DNA of 64,000 nucleotides from Allobosea sp. CRIB-10 (lineage in GTDB: Bacteria; Pseudomonadota; Alphaproteobacteria; Rhizobiales; Beijerinckiaceae). The notes under the pieces are model-generated. The model saw only the letters and a list, made by a program, of their open reading frames with translations, was not told the DNA's origin and searched no databases. Positions 17,729-26,084 of the stretch are shown in pieces (position 1 is the stretch's first letter; the number at the start of each line of letters is the position of its first letter). The DNA lies in contig NZ_FOKP01000005.1 of the NCBI RefSeq assembly GCF_900112185.1, positions 1 through 64,000 on the forward strand, in the 5' to 3' direction. Made by a program: the position numbers and the translations under genes.

Positions 17729-18439
17729 ATGTCGAAATCAAATTCGTCGACCGAAATCTATGTCCAGTACGAACGCCGTCAAACGGTGGAGCAAGATGAC
17801 GCCAAGATTGAGAGCGAAATGAAAAAGTACAGAGGCCAGTGCGTTAATTCGGGCACTTTTCTCGCAACAGGACAGCGTGATCATGCCTTTGTTGTCCCAG
17901 GGATTTTCGACGAGTTGATGTGCCGTAAGCTGGAGGGAGACCTGTCTCAAGCGCTTGGTATCCCGGTTTTGGTCACCACTCGATACGAGGATACAGATCT
18001 GGGAAGGTTGTTGAGTGGCGCAGTGCCTCGCCAGCAAAGCGTATCAGAGGATCACGCTCAAACCGAGAGCGAGACGACCGACCGCCTACGCGAGACAATG
18101 CTGAAGAGCCTCGCCGCGGCCGACATCTCGGAAGTCGAGCTGACCTATGATGGCTATGGTGACGAGGGCCACGTCGAAGAAATAGATGCCTGGAATTCGT
18201 CTGGAGATGCTGTCGACCTCAACAAATATTGTAGTGCAGGCAATCCTATTACATCGGAAACGAAAGAAACGCTCCACGATCTCTGCGAAGAATGGCTGGA
18301 TAGTGCCATAACTGGGAATTTCCCGGGCTGGGAGATCAACGATGGTTCGCGAGGTGTGATCTGCATCGACGTCGCCGAAGGAAAAGTGACCTGCGATCAT
18401 TCTTGGCGCGTGACCAACGACACCCGTGTGGACCTCTGA
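17729..18439 (+). CDS. Hypothetical protein with DUF6878-like C-terminal part
   Basis: A 236-residue acidic protein. The C-terminal 130 residues contain ADISEVELTYDGYGDEGHVE and a later GWEINDGSRGVICIDVAEG, which recall DUF6878 (an I..V...DG.GD.G.I pattern); this is recognition by eye and may be wrong. The N-terminal 90 residues (with HAFVVPGIFDELMCRKLEG) are unassigned. A GGAGAAG ribosome site precedes the ATG. Two bases separate it from the next gene, so the two form an operon. Confidence 0.5.
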   Translation: MSKSNSSTEIYVQYERRQTVEQDDAKIESEMKKYRGQCVNSGTFLATGQRDHAFVVPGIFDELMCRKLEGDLSQALGIPVLVTTRYEDTDLGRLLSGAVPRQQSVSEDHAQTESETTDRLRETMLKSLAAADISEVELTYDGYGDEGHVEEIDAWNSSGDAVDLNKYCSAGNPITSETKETLHDLCEEWLDSAITGNFPGWEINDGSRGVICIDVAEGKVTCDHSWRVTNDTRVDL

Positions 18440-18441
18440 CG

Positions 18442-18786
18442 ATGGCTGATCCCTTTCACCATGGCCTATCCAGTGCACGCAAATTCGGCGGGCAGGCTTC
18501 TGACTATCTGCACATTCACAGTTGGTTTGATGCCAGCAAAGCAGCAAGTTGCGACGGTCGCCACCGCCTGGTCCGTCACCACGCCTTCGGCATAGCCGAG
18601 TGCGTCACGCTTTTTGGTCCTACGCTCATCACTAGCGATGGACGTGCCGTTCCAACTCGCTGGGTGGCCCAACAGCACGTCGCCGAAGATTTCGGCGGCT
18701 TTATCCCAACACTATCCGACTGGATCGAGGCTGTTCAGCTGAAGCCATGGATGGGGCGCGCAATGAAGCTTTCTAAGATTGATTGA
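18442..18786 (+). CDS. DUF6915-like small protein
   Basis: A 114-residue protein with the pattern of DUF6915: FHHGLSSARKFGG, then YLHIHSWFDASKA, RHRLVRHHAFGI and RWVAQQHVAEDFG. It is rich in conserved His and Trp, which suggests metal binding or an enzymatic role, but none is established. It follows the DUF6878-like gene by two bases and is probably co-transcribed. Such proteins are common on plasmids and genomic islands. Confidence 0.6.
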   Translation: MADPFHHGLSSARKFGGQASDYLHIHSWFDASKAASCDGRHRLVRHHAFGIAECVTLFGPTLITSDGRAVPTRWVAQQHVAEDFGGFIPTLSDWIEAVQLKPWMGRAMKLSKID

Positions 18787-18961
18787 CGCCACCTCGGCGG
18801 CAAGCCGTTCGAGGGAGCTGCAGGATGAACGCGCCTAAAGCAACCAAGGTGCTCGGGACGGCGCGATGGCGCTCGCCGGCCACACCAGAACCCATTTCAG
18901 AGATGTTCGCGCCGCGCCGGATCTGCGCGGACTGATGGCGCATGCCTAGTCGGAGAGTTCA

Positions 18962-19513
18962 ATGCCCGATGAGAAAGAAGTCTTCTCAAAGATCGATGTG
19001 ATCAATGACTACACGACGGACACCTGGGACATCGAGTACGGTCAATTCAAGAGACACCCCAGCTTCGGCTTGGTCGGCAGAGTCCGCATTGGCGCCGATG
19101 GCCTTCATCGAATCACTGTCCAAGATGCGCCGTCGGTACGCCAAGCGGTACCGCGACTCCGCAGTCAGATCGTCGATGTTGGTCTTACTCGGCTCGACGC
19201 TCGCTTCGCGCTGGAGAGAGATATCAGGCACGCTCGCGCCACCTTGTGGGCTGAAATCGTCGCTCGAGGCATGGACGCGTCAGATGCTGACAGCCGGGAT
19301 CGAGGGACAATCCTCCAATTGCACGCTGGCGGTATGGGCCTGCTGATCGAACTCGGTTGGCCGAACGTGTTCATCATCGAGGAGAGTGCGATGGTGTTCC
19401 ACTTCCATCGCGTCGAGGGTTCGGCGAGCGAGGCGTCGCAGTATGTCGAGAGTAGAATTCGAGAAAGCATCAATTATGCCGCAGTTTTACTGACGAGAAA
19501 GCGCAATGGATGA
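18962..19513 (+). CDS. Hypothetical protein
   Basis: A 183-residue protein of unknown family. Visible features are a beta-like first half (SFGLVGRVRIGADGLHRITV) and a hydrophobic GMGLLIELGWPNVFIIEES segment that reads as a buried strand-helix-strand rather than a membrane span. Its last codons overlap the next gene by eight bases, which supports both being real. No function is proposed. Confidence 0.4.
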   Translation: MPDEKEVFSKIDVINDYTTDTWDIEYGQFKRHPSFGLVGRVRIGADGLHRITVQDAPSVRQAVPRLRSQIVDVGLTRLDARFALERDIRHARATLWAEIVARGMDASDADSRDRGTILQLHAGGMGLLIELGWPNVFIIEESAMVFHFHRVEGSASEASQYVESRIRESINYAAVLLTRKRNG

Positions 19514-19916
19514 CACATTTAAACTCAGGTTGGGGCGCGTTATCCTGAAAAGCCAACCTGAGACGGTCGACTCGTCAATGATTGGCCTAATAACGATCGG
19601 TGGTCACGCTCTGTCCCTTCGGGAATGGTGCGCTGTTCGCGGCCTCAAGCTATCAACCGTCCGAGCCAGAGTACGCAACGGTTTGTCTCCAGAGGAGGCT
19701 CTCTCCTTCCCAAGATACGGACGTCGCAAGGCTACCGCAAAGGTGAAGGCCGCATCCGCTCGAACGCGTGCGCTAGAGCAGGCTGCCCTCCAGAGGGCCG
19801 GAAGCAAGTATGCAGCCCAGATGCTGGCGAAGAACATCGAACGCTGGCAGTCGACCGGGAAGAAGCAACACCTTGCGAGCGCCCAGGGATGGATCAGGAC
19901 GCTTTTGGAAAGCTGA
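19506..19916 (+). CDS. Hypothetical protein with HTH-like N-terminal part
   Basis: A 136-residue basic protein. Residues about 35-65 (HALSLREWCAVRGLKLSTVR then ARVRNGLSPEEAL) look like a small helix-turn-helix of the type seen in homing-endonuclease-associated or phage regulatory proteins. A Lys/Arg/Ala-rich helix follows. It overlaps the upstream gene by eight bases. DNA binding is likely but the target is unknown. Confidence 0.45.
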   Translation: MDDTFKLRLGRVILKSQPETVDSSMIGLITIGGHALSLREWCAVRGLKLSTVRARVRNGLSPEEALSFPRYGRRKATAKVKAASARTRALEQAALQRAGSKYAAQMLAKNIERWQSTGKKQHLASAQGWIRTLLES

Positions 19917-20475
19917 TTTCAGCTTCCGTAGAAGGGATGAATAATGATTTGACCGCTGGGATGAGCGATTGATTTGCGCCTCGGTTGATCAATCCGTGGG
20001 AGTTTATCTTTTAGATGAATGTAATCAAATATGTTGTGATGTTGTATGTTCTCATATCTTCTATAAAATATCCACTACAGATGAAAGCACGGATCATTTT
20101 TTAAATTGACCGGTCACAAATATGACTGGTAAACATTGCAAAGTAGAAAATTATTCATCCGAATAGCGTGGATTATGAAAAAATATATTGTTTTCATGAA
20201 TTTAGGATATATATGCGTACAATTTACCGATATCAAGAGTCGCGCTCGGTGGGGATTAAATGAAGGCGCGCAGCAAGGGGTAGATTCGATATCTAGCCTG
20301 TTGCTTTCTGTTTTATATCTTTAATAATCTAGTCGCCCGCATCTTATGGAATATTAGCGTTGACAGTCATGTCGGGATCTTAGAATCAATTGAGACATCG
20401 TCCCGCAGCTGTTGCCAATCAAACGTTACTGTATTCAAAAAGCTAATTTATTAAGACGCGAGCTTAGAAGGCTGA
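19917..20475. other. AT-rich non-coding stretch
   Basis: About 560 bases markedly richer in A and T than anything else here (many TTTTAT/AATAT tracts). It contains an imperfect inverted repeat ACCGGTCA...TGACTGGT at about 20108-20131. One 62-codon ORF (20136-20324) is not convincing. The composition suggests foreign DNA or a regulatory/insertion-prone region; no gene or RNA was recognised. Confidence 0.5.
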
Positions 20476-20499
20476 GTGTCACAAAGAAAGAATTTCTCA

Positions 20500-21096
20500 A
20501 TGACCAAAATCAACCGGATGAACCGTAGCGCAAGCAGCCGGGCTACACTGCGCGAACTTGAGCGCAAAAACATTCTGTGCCGGGAAAGGATCGGCGTTCG
20601 CCACGTTATCAGGGCCAATACCGGACTGATCGAGGCAATTGGACTCAACGTCGACGCCTTGCACGGATCGGTTCGCGATGATCCCACGTTCGAGCACTTC
20701 AAATTCGTGTGGCCACGCGAAGCCTGGGTGGAGTTTAACGGTGGACGCGCTCGTCTAACAGGTGTGCAGGCGCACAGTTGGATTGACCCAAGCCGTCTGC
20801 GCGACGTCCCGGTTAACAGGGGGGCGACGGAGCTCGTAAGGAAAAGCAGTACCAAGGGGAATACATTCGATGCAGACGCGGACGTGCTCGGTGATGCTAT
20901 TCTTGTAACAGATCATCGCGAGCACTGCGTGCTGCAACCAAGCTGTCGGAATTGTACGCCAGACGACCTCAGTTTCTTTGGGTCCATGCTATCAACCCCA
21001 AATAGTCTTCTGGAGCGTTGGGGGCGCAGCTACATCCTGTTTCACGAGGAGCCGCGTGAACACGATATCATCGCTATCAAACTGCGCTGGAGCTGA
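20500..21096 (+). CDS. Hypothetical protein
   Basis: A protein of about 198 residues with no recognised domain. A basic N-terminus (KINRMNRSASSRATLRELER) precedes mixed alpha/beta sequence, with a Cys pair in CVLQPSCRNC (about residues 148-157) that may bind metal. The ATG at 20500 (frame open from 20476) follows AT-rich DNA. The gene ends 48 bases before a strong hairpin. Confidence 0.4.
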   Translation: MTKINRMNRSASSRATLRELERKNILCRERIGVRHVIRANTGLIEAIGLNVDALHGSVRDDPTFEHFKFVWPREAWVEFNGGRARLTGVQAHSWIDPSRLRDVPVNRGATELVRKSSTKGNTFDADADVLGDAILVTDHREHCVLQPSCRNCTPDDLSFFGSMLSTPNSLLERWGRSYILFHEEPREHDIIAIKLRWS

Positions 21097-21143
21097 CGCG
21101 GTCACGATCCAGCAGATTTTGCTTCCGGAATCTCGGTTCCGTG

Positions 21144-21182
21144 CAATGCTCTCTCCACGTGAATTACGTGGAGAGAGCATTG
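21144..21182 (+). promoter_or_regulatory. Perfect 17-bp hairpin overlapping the next gene's ribosome site
   Basis: Left arm CAATGCTCTCTCCACGT (21144-21160), loop GAATT, right arm ACGTGGAGAGAGCATTG (21166-21182), with no mismatch. The right arm holds GGAG six to seven bases before the TTG at 21180, the likely start of the following gene. If transcribed, the stem would hide both ribosome site and start codon. It has no T tract, so it is a poor terminator. Could also be a DNA operator. Confidence 0.6.
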
Positions 21183-22355
21183 GTACAAGTCGATCGGCAG
21201 CCTTTTCATCCTCGCGCTCTTCATGCCGATGTTCTCGAATTTGCCGCTCGACTTGAAGGTCACCAACCGCACTTCCTGTACCATCAGCTCTACGCCACCG
21301 ATTTCCGGCGAACCGTCGTCTGGGCGATAGCGGCTGAGCTCGACCTGGATCAGCCCGACGCATTCCTGCAGCAGATCCAGCAACATGCGCCGGATGTTTT
21401 CGCGGCGAGCAGTCATCTCGATCCGCTGGCGCAGATCGCGAGGGCGCTGATCCAGACGAAGCCGAAGAAGCTCCTGGAGGCTCTCTACGGACGGTGTCCG
21501 GACGGGCTTGCTGGGCTTCTAGCTCGGGTTGGCCCGGCCCCTTTCTATCGACGGAGTTTGTACCGAACGGCCTTTGAGCTGTGCGACCGGCCCGAGAACC
21601 GTCACAGGGTCAAGGCGCTCAGTCAGTTGCACGGCCTCGTTCGCCCCGAACAAATCCTGATGGCCTCTGAACTTGACGATGTCCTGGTGCACCGCGCGGT
21701 TCTCGAACGCGCAAAGCCTCTCGAAGTGGCTGCGCTCAACGCGTTCAGCAGGCTTCTCCCCGAGCTTTGCGACGCATCCGAGCGCGATGTTCGCGAGAGC
21801 CTCGATCAACTCCCGGCCGACGTGAAAAACGTCAGGATCGGCGAGTGGGCTCAAACGTGGCTGAAGCGACAGGTCCGGCTGCCAGTGCCGGTTCCGATCC
21901 CTGACAACGACCCCGACTTGCAGGTTCGGATTGGGGCCGACCAGGAAAGTCTGGGGCGTCGATTCAGGAACTGTGCTGGAAGCCTCCTCTCGTTCGCTTT
22001 CACTGGGGAGCGAGTCTTGGTCGAGTGGGTGAGGGAGGGCGAGGAGGCGGTTATCGACTTGGCTCTGGTTCGCACCGGTTCGGAATACCGCTGGCAATGC
22101 GAAAACCTGTCCAGACCGCGAAACCGACGTGTCAGCGCGACGGTTGCGGGCGCGATCCGCGAGCGTTTCGACGAGCTCGGGATCATTTATCGTTTCAACC
22201 CCATGCCGTCCGACGAGCAGCAAGGGATTGCCGCGCTGTTGGACCATTCCCTGAACGCAACGTTTGTCGATCAGCACGCGCTGGCCAATGCCGACGACCA
22301 ACATGTGGAGCGGCTTCTCGACGCGTTGGAAGTGGAGCTGGAGGATACGTTCTGA
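21180..22355 (+). CDS. PcfJ-like protein (tentative)
   Basis: A protein of about 391 residues. The C-terminal part (about 255-345) has RRFRNCAGSLLSFAFTGERV, then AVIDLALVR and WQCENLSRPRNR, the arrangement of PcfJ-type domains found on conjugative plasmids and islands (an N-C...Y then a tlei strand and Q..g..N). The N-terminal 230 residues are helical. Start: the frame opens at GTG 21141, but TTG 21180 has a properly spaced GGAG inside the hairpin above. Overlaps the next gene (TGATG). Confidence 0.45.
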   Translation: MVQVDRQPFHPRALHADVLEFAARLEGHQPHFLYHQLYATDFRRTVVWAIAAELDLDQPDAFLQQIQQHAPDVFAASSHLDPLAQIARALIQTKPKKLLEALYGRCPDGLAGLLARVGPAPFYRRSLYRTAFELCDRPENRHRVKALSQLHGLVRPEQILMASELDDVLVHRAVLERAKPLEVAALNAFSRLLPELCDASERDVRESLDQLPADVKNVRIGEWAQTWLKRQVRLPVPVPIPDNDPDLQVRIGADQESLGRRFRNCAGSLLSFAFTGERVLVEWVREGEEAVIDLALVRTGSEYRWQCENLSRPRNRRVSATVAGAIRERFDELGIIYRFNPMPSDEQQGIAALLDHSLNATFVDQHALANADDQHVERLLDALEVELEDTF

Positions 22356-22594
22356 TGAGCGCAGTTCAGGCCCAGTTCGAACAGGCGCCTGCGCGCGAGG
22401 TCATTCGAGATCAACGCGGCACGATCGTTGGCACGATCGAGCGTCTGAAACTGACCGGTAAGCTGATCGCGCGGACCAAGCAGGGCACGCTTGCCGGCGT
22501 CTATGATCCTCGATCGGGCGAGACGCGTGATCACCGCGGTCGGCTGATCGGCCAATCGAACCTGTTGCCGGTTCTGCTCTTTGGCAGGCGGTGA
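22355..22594 (+). CDS. Small beta-repeat protein (4-fold beta-flower-like)
   Basis: A 79-residue protein built of three or four similar strand-turn units: VIRDQRGTIVGTIERL, LIARTKQGTLAGVYD and TRDHRGRLIGQSNLL. This resembles small beta-flower proteins, but the identification is by eye. It overlaps the upstream stop (TGATG), and its TGA is followed closely by the J-domain gene, so the three genes form one operon. Confidence 0.5.
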   Translation: MSAVQAQFEQAPAREVIRDQRGTIVGTIERLKLTGKLIARTKQGTLAGVYDPRSGETRDHRGRLIGQSNLLPVLLFGRR

Positions 22595-22596
22595 AC

Positions 22597-23073
22597 ATGC
22601 GGTCGCTCGTCGTACTCGTCGCCTTGGGATGGCTCATATCGCTGCCGGCGTGGGCGTTGGTGGTACTGATCTGCGTCGCGGTAGCGGCCGTGCTCGGCGG
22701 ATGGTGGCTGCACGTTCACGGCGGGATTGATACGACGCGCCTGTACTCTCGGCGCAGTGATATCGATCCAGCTTACGTAAGCGCCCTCGAGACGATTGTC
22801 GCGCAGGCCGAGGCAGAGATCGAAAAGCTGAAGGCAGCGGCAGGAGGCAGTCGCGGTTCAGCGAATTGTGCGGACGAGGCGGAGCGCATAGCGCTTTTCC
22901 GACGTGTCGGACTGTCGCCGAGCGCGCCAGAGTTTGTCGTTGCCGCCGCGCAGAGAGCTTACCGGGTCCATTTGCATCCTGATCGACATCCGCAGCGGTT
23001 CAAATCGGCCGCTGAGACGCGTTTCAAAGCTGCGGAGGAAGCGTTTGCAGCGATCGCCGCGCGCGGGCGCTGA
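22597..23073 (+). CDS. Membrane-anchored J-domain protein (DnaJ-like)
   Basis: A 158-residue protein. Residues 1-40 hold two close hydrophobic spans (LVVLVALGWLISLP, WALVVLICVAVAAVLGGWWL). A short coiled coil (about 62-85) precedes a C-terminal J domain with RAYRVHLHPDRHPQ; the HPD triad that stimulates Hsp70 ATPase is intact. The position resembles TerB/DjlA-type membrane J proteins, recruiting DnaK to the inner membrane. The ATG at 22597 is preferred to a GTG at 22591. Confidence 0.7.
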   Translation: MRSLVVLVALGWLISLPAWALVVLICVAVAAVLGGWWLHVHGGIDTTRLYSRRSDIDPAYVSALETIVAQAEAEIEKLKAAAGGSRGSANCADEAERIALFRRVGLSPSAPEFVVAAAQRAYRVHLHPDRHPQRFKSAAETRFKAAEEAFAAIAARGR

Positions 23074-23278
23074 GCGCCCAGCAAGCACCAGCGGCCATCG
23101 GCCGCCAATCAAAACTGATACCGGAACCAGTCGGCATCCTGAGCTCTGCAAAACGATATAGCTTGCCGACCTCGACACCGCTTTCGCGGAGCTCATCGAC
23201 CCAGAACGATCCGCGACAGTTCTCAGCAAGCCATTGGCGGCGCTCATCGAGCTGCTTGAGGAATTGATCGTCGTCCAT
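23024..23278 (-). CDS. Hypothetical small protein
   Basis: An 84-residue ORF on the minus strand, converging on and overlapping the 3' end of the J-domain gene by 50 bases. MDDDQFLKQLDERRQWLAEN and the following VDELRESGVEVGKLYRF read like a real small soluble protein, but no family is firmly recognised. The longer frame upstream to 23386 is not protein-like. Uncertain. Confidence 0.35.
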   Translation of the reverse strand: MDDDQFLKQLDERRQWLAENCRGSFWVDELRESGVEVGKLYRFAELRMPTGSGISFDWRPMAAGACWALSARARRSLQTLPPQL

Positions 23279-23386
23279 AAGGCTACGGAGGAGGCCGGGC
23301 TGCCGGACGGTGTGCGGATGGCTGCTGCGGCGCGCGGTGGTCCACGCGACATATTTTAGGTGATGGCCGGGGTAGGGCGGTTGCAT

Positions 23387-24161
23387 CAGTTATTTAGCGC
23401 GGCGCTCGAGCGGCTAAATATGGGATGCCATCATCCTGTTCTTCCGCGCACCGCTGCGCTCTACCGTCCTGTCCGAACTGCTGCTGGAAATATTCGCTGC
23501 ACATGTGCCGGCGTATCGAGGCGGTGAAGCCGCGACGCCCGCACGCCATTGCGATCGGACAAGCGTCCGGCAGCTTTCTTGATGTCGGGAGACGTAGGCG
23601 GGCAATCCATAACGTCCTCGCCTACCAACGGCGACGGTCTGCATGGTGGAAAAGCGTCGGCCTCTGGCTGTGGATCAACGGCAGTGCCTTCCGTGGGGTT
23701 GTGGAACTTGGCTCGGTCACAGCGGACGAGTTTGGCACAGCCTTTCGGCACCACGGTCCGTTGGTCATTCGACCGATCACTGCCGCTGGCCTCCGAGTTG
23801 AGGTGTACGACGCAGCACGGGGCCTCGATCAGATTTCGGCTGGCGCAGGTGTAGGACGATACCAGCCGTTCAAAATCGCGATCTCGCCTGTGGCCGGACC
23901 GACAAGGCGAGTTCCGATCGCTCCTACCGTGATCGCGCCTATGCCGATACTGGTTTAGCCTGCGCTCACGGATTCCGAAGGTTTCTGGGAGCGAGCGATC
24001 GGGCCCGCCACGAGGCCAAGGAGGCGGGCTGGCAGCGCGCAATTATTCTACGGCACACCGTCCTCGGACTAGGGACAGCGAGCTCTCGAGCTTCGATGTC
24101 ACGAGCCGGCAGGGAACCTGCGGCCTCTTCAGCGATTCTGTCTCCAGCACAGGAGGCCGGA
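23387..24161. other. Stretch without a convincing gene
   Basis: About 775 bases with open frames on both strands (for example 23425-23958 plus, 23461-24042 minus), none with plausible protein character, ribosome site or coupling. It may be a decayed gene. The last 40 bases hold the AGGAGG ribosome site of the DUF3606 gene. Confidence 0.4.
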
Positions 24162-24362
24162 ATGGCAGACGACAAGAGCAACCGCGGACCCCAGGACCGT
24201 TCCCGCATCAGTTTGAGCGAGGACTATGAGGTTCGGTACTGGACCGACAAGCTGGGGATTTCGAAGTCTCAGCTCGAGGAAGTCGTCCGCAAGGTCGGGC
24301 CGTCGGCCAGCGCCGTCGAGGAAGAACTCCGGAAGCAGACTTTGAGCGCGGGTAAAGCCTAA
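24162..24362 (+). CDS. DUF3606-family small protein
   Basis: A 66-residue protein matching DUF3606: DRSRISLSEDYEVRYWTDKL, then GISKSQLEEVVRKVGPSASA and VEEELRK. A perfect AGGAGG lies five bases before the ATG, so this start is chosen over an in-frame upstream one. Function unknown; members are common in Hyphomicrobiales, often near stress or repair genes. Its end overlaps the convergent ligase gene by four bases. Confidence 0.8.
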   Translation: MADDKSNRGPQDRSRISLSEDYEVRYWTDKLGISKSQLEEVVRKVGPSASAVEEELRKQTLSAGKA

Positions 24363-25393
24363 GCCTCAGTCAGTTCGAAGACCTCCGACTGATCGGCGTC
24401 CTCGCGCAGGCCCTTGTAGGAGGCGTGGCGCAGGTTGCCGTCGTTGGTCCAGCCGCGAAACGCGATCTCGGCCGGTAAGATGGGCTGCACCCAGACCATG
24501 CCCCTCGTCTTGAGCGGGATCGCGGGCTTCTCAATTGCCAGGGATCGCAACAGCTTCTTGAGCTCGGTTGCCGTCTTGGTTGTAAAACCAGTACCGACGC
24601 TCCCCACATGGGCCAGCCCGTCGCCGCGATGAGCCGCCAGCAGCAGGCGACCGATCCCGCCCAACGCCGCCGACGATGGTTCGTAGCCCAGGATCAGGAA
24701 CGTCTCCGACTGGACGCACTTGATCTTGAGCCAGTCACCGCCTCGGCCGGATCGGTAGGACGCGTCCCGGCGCTTGGCGATGATCCCCTCGAGGCCGAGC
24801 TCGCAGGCGAGCTTCAGGAAGACCGCTCCGTCCGCGTCGAGTTCCTCGCTCATCCGGATCGAGCCATGCGGCTTGATCGCCTCTATCAGCAGGTCGCGCC
24901 GCTCGTCGAGCGTGAGCGCCCGTAGGTCGCGACCGTCGAGGTAGAGCAGGTCGAAGGCATAGAGGATCGCACCGGCAGCGGAGTTCTTCCCGCCACGCCC
25001 GCCCAGCGCCCGCTGCAAGGCTCGGAAGTCGGATGCCCCGCGCTCATCGAGTACCACCGCCTCGCCGTCGAGGATGGCGCTGTCGAGACCCATCTCCAGC
25101 GCATCATGAGCGATGGTCGGGAAGCGGCTCGTCCAGTCGTGGCCGCCGCGCGTCAAAATGCGGACCTTGCCGCGTTCGATATGGATTGCGAGCCGATACC
25201 CGTCCCATTTGACCTCGAAGGCCCATTCCGGGCCGACTGGGGCCTTGGGTGAAAGCTGTGCCAGACAGGGTTCGACGCGGTCGGGCATCGGATCGAACCG
25301 AAGGACTTCTTGCCGGCGGCTCGGGCGCCGTGTGACGACGGGGCTCCGTGCGATGTCCCCGCCGGCACCGGCTCGCAGCATGCGCTTGGCCAT
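24359..25393 (-). CDS. ATP-dependent DNA ligase (LigD/LigC-type)
   Basis: A 344-residue ATP-dependent ligase with an adenylation domain and OB fold. Motif I KWDGYRL has the adenylated Lys at residue 62; motif III LYAFDLLYLDG, motif IV EGIIAKRRDASYRSGR and motif V DWLKIKC all follow in order. It seals breaks, typically in non-homologous end joining or lesion repair; no Ku or polymerase gene is beside it. The start ATG 25393 has GGAG six bases upstream. It lies downstream of the umuDC unit in the same direction. Confidence 0.9.
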   Translation of the reverse strand: MAKRMLRAGAGGDIARSPVVTRRPSRRQEVLRFDPMPDRVEPCLAQLSPKAPVGPEWAFEVKWDGYRLAIHIERGKVRILTRGGHDWTSRFPTIAHDALEMGLDSAILDGEAVVLDERGASDFRALQRALGGRGGKNSAAGAILYAFDLLYLDGRDLRALTLDERRDLLIEAIKPHGSIRMSEELDADGAVFLKLACELGLEGIIAKRRDASYRSGRGGDWLKIKCVQSETFLILGYEPSSAALGGIGRLLLAAHRGDGLAHVGSVGTGFTTKTATELKKLLRSLAIEKPAIPLKTRGMVWVQPILPAEIAFRGWTNDGNLRHASYKGLREDADQSEVFELTEA

Positions 25394-25458
25394 GCCGTAC
25401 TCCACCCAACTGACTCAACGAAACGCCGAGTCAACGGTGGGCCGACGGTTCCGTTCCG

Positions 25459-25710
25459 TTACGAGTTCAGCCGCGATCCGAAACGCTTCCGGAAGGCATC
25501 GGCGTTCTCCACATCAGGGAAGCTGACTCTCAATCGCTCGTGCTCGGGCTCCATCAGGATGCGCGCCTGGTGCGGGATATCGCGCTCGACCAGCCACAGC
25601 CCGATGTCGAACAGGCGCTCGTTAAGCGTGCCGGGATCGAGCGGCAGGTCGACCCGGTAAGGTCCCTCGGCGCCGACTCGTGTCGTGACGTTCACATGCC
25701 GTATCGACAT
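25459..25710 (-). CDS. Hypothetical small protein
   Basis: An 83-residue protein (MSIRHVNVTTRVGAEGPYRV, then WLVERDIPHQARILMEPEH and a DVENADAFRKRFG end). It looks like a small alpha/beta protein, with regular strand-helix alternation and a closing helix. The frame is open to 25788, but the ATG at 25710 fits best. It sits between the ligase and the umuC-linked small gene, all on the minus strand. No function assigned. Confidence 0.45.
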   Translation of the reverse strand: MSIRHVNVTTRVGAEGPYRVDLPLDPGTLNERLFDIGLWLVERDIPHQARILMEPEHERLRVSFPDVENADAFRKRFGSRLNS

Positions 25711-25748
25711 GGAGCCATCCTTTGACCGGGACCCTATCTCAGCCATAT

Positions 25749-26084
25749 CTAGTGCTCGGTCGCGCATTTTTTCAGTGTTCCCGCCCATTCTGCATAGGGC
25801 GTGTTCTTGGCCATGTGGCGGTTCAGATCAGGCGCGCCGTCATCCCACCAGACGGGGCCGCGCTCACCCAGCGCGACCTTCGCGGCATCGACGCGGTCGC
25901 GGGCGAGCCGAAGGTCACCGCTTCCACGCCTAGCATCCTTGACGGCTCGCCGAGCATCCATGAGTTCGGCGACGAGGCGATGACGACGCTCTTCCGGGAT
26001 CGCCGGGTTCGTCGAGCGCCACAGACGTCCCGCGACAATGAAGTAGCGACCGTCTGGCGTCGTGGGGTGCTCGCGGGAACTCAT
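25749..26084 (-). CDS. Conserved small protein linked to umuC
   Basis: A 111-residue protein with [56 protein letters not shown] and [14 protein letters not shown] recognise this as a widespread alphaproteobacterial family of unknown function, often beside error-prone polymerase genes. Its ATG overlaps the umuC stop (ATGA), so it belongs to the SOS transcription unit. Confidence 0.65.
   Translation of the reverse strand: MSSREHPTTPDGRYFIVAGRLWRSTNPAIPEERRHRLVAELMDARRAVKDARRGSGDLRLARDRVDAAKVALGERGPVWWDDGAPDLNRHMAKNTPYAEWAGTLKKCATEH

Noticed and set aside
18825..18935. 36-codon ORF between the DUF6915-like gene and the next
   Set aside because: GGAG is too far from the ATG and the product shows no structure; kept out for lack of support.
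20136..20324. 62-codon ORF in the AT-rich stretch
   Set aside because: No ribosome site, no protein-like pattern, and random AT-rich DNA gives such frames.
23425..23958. 177-codon plus-strand ORF, and an opposite 193-codon frame
   Set aside because: Neither has a ribosome site, domain or convincing composition; the stretch is reported as without a convincing gene.
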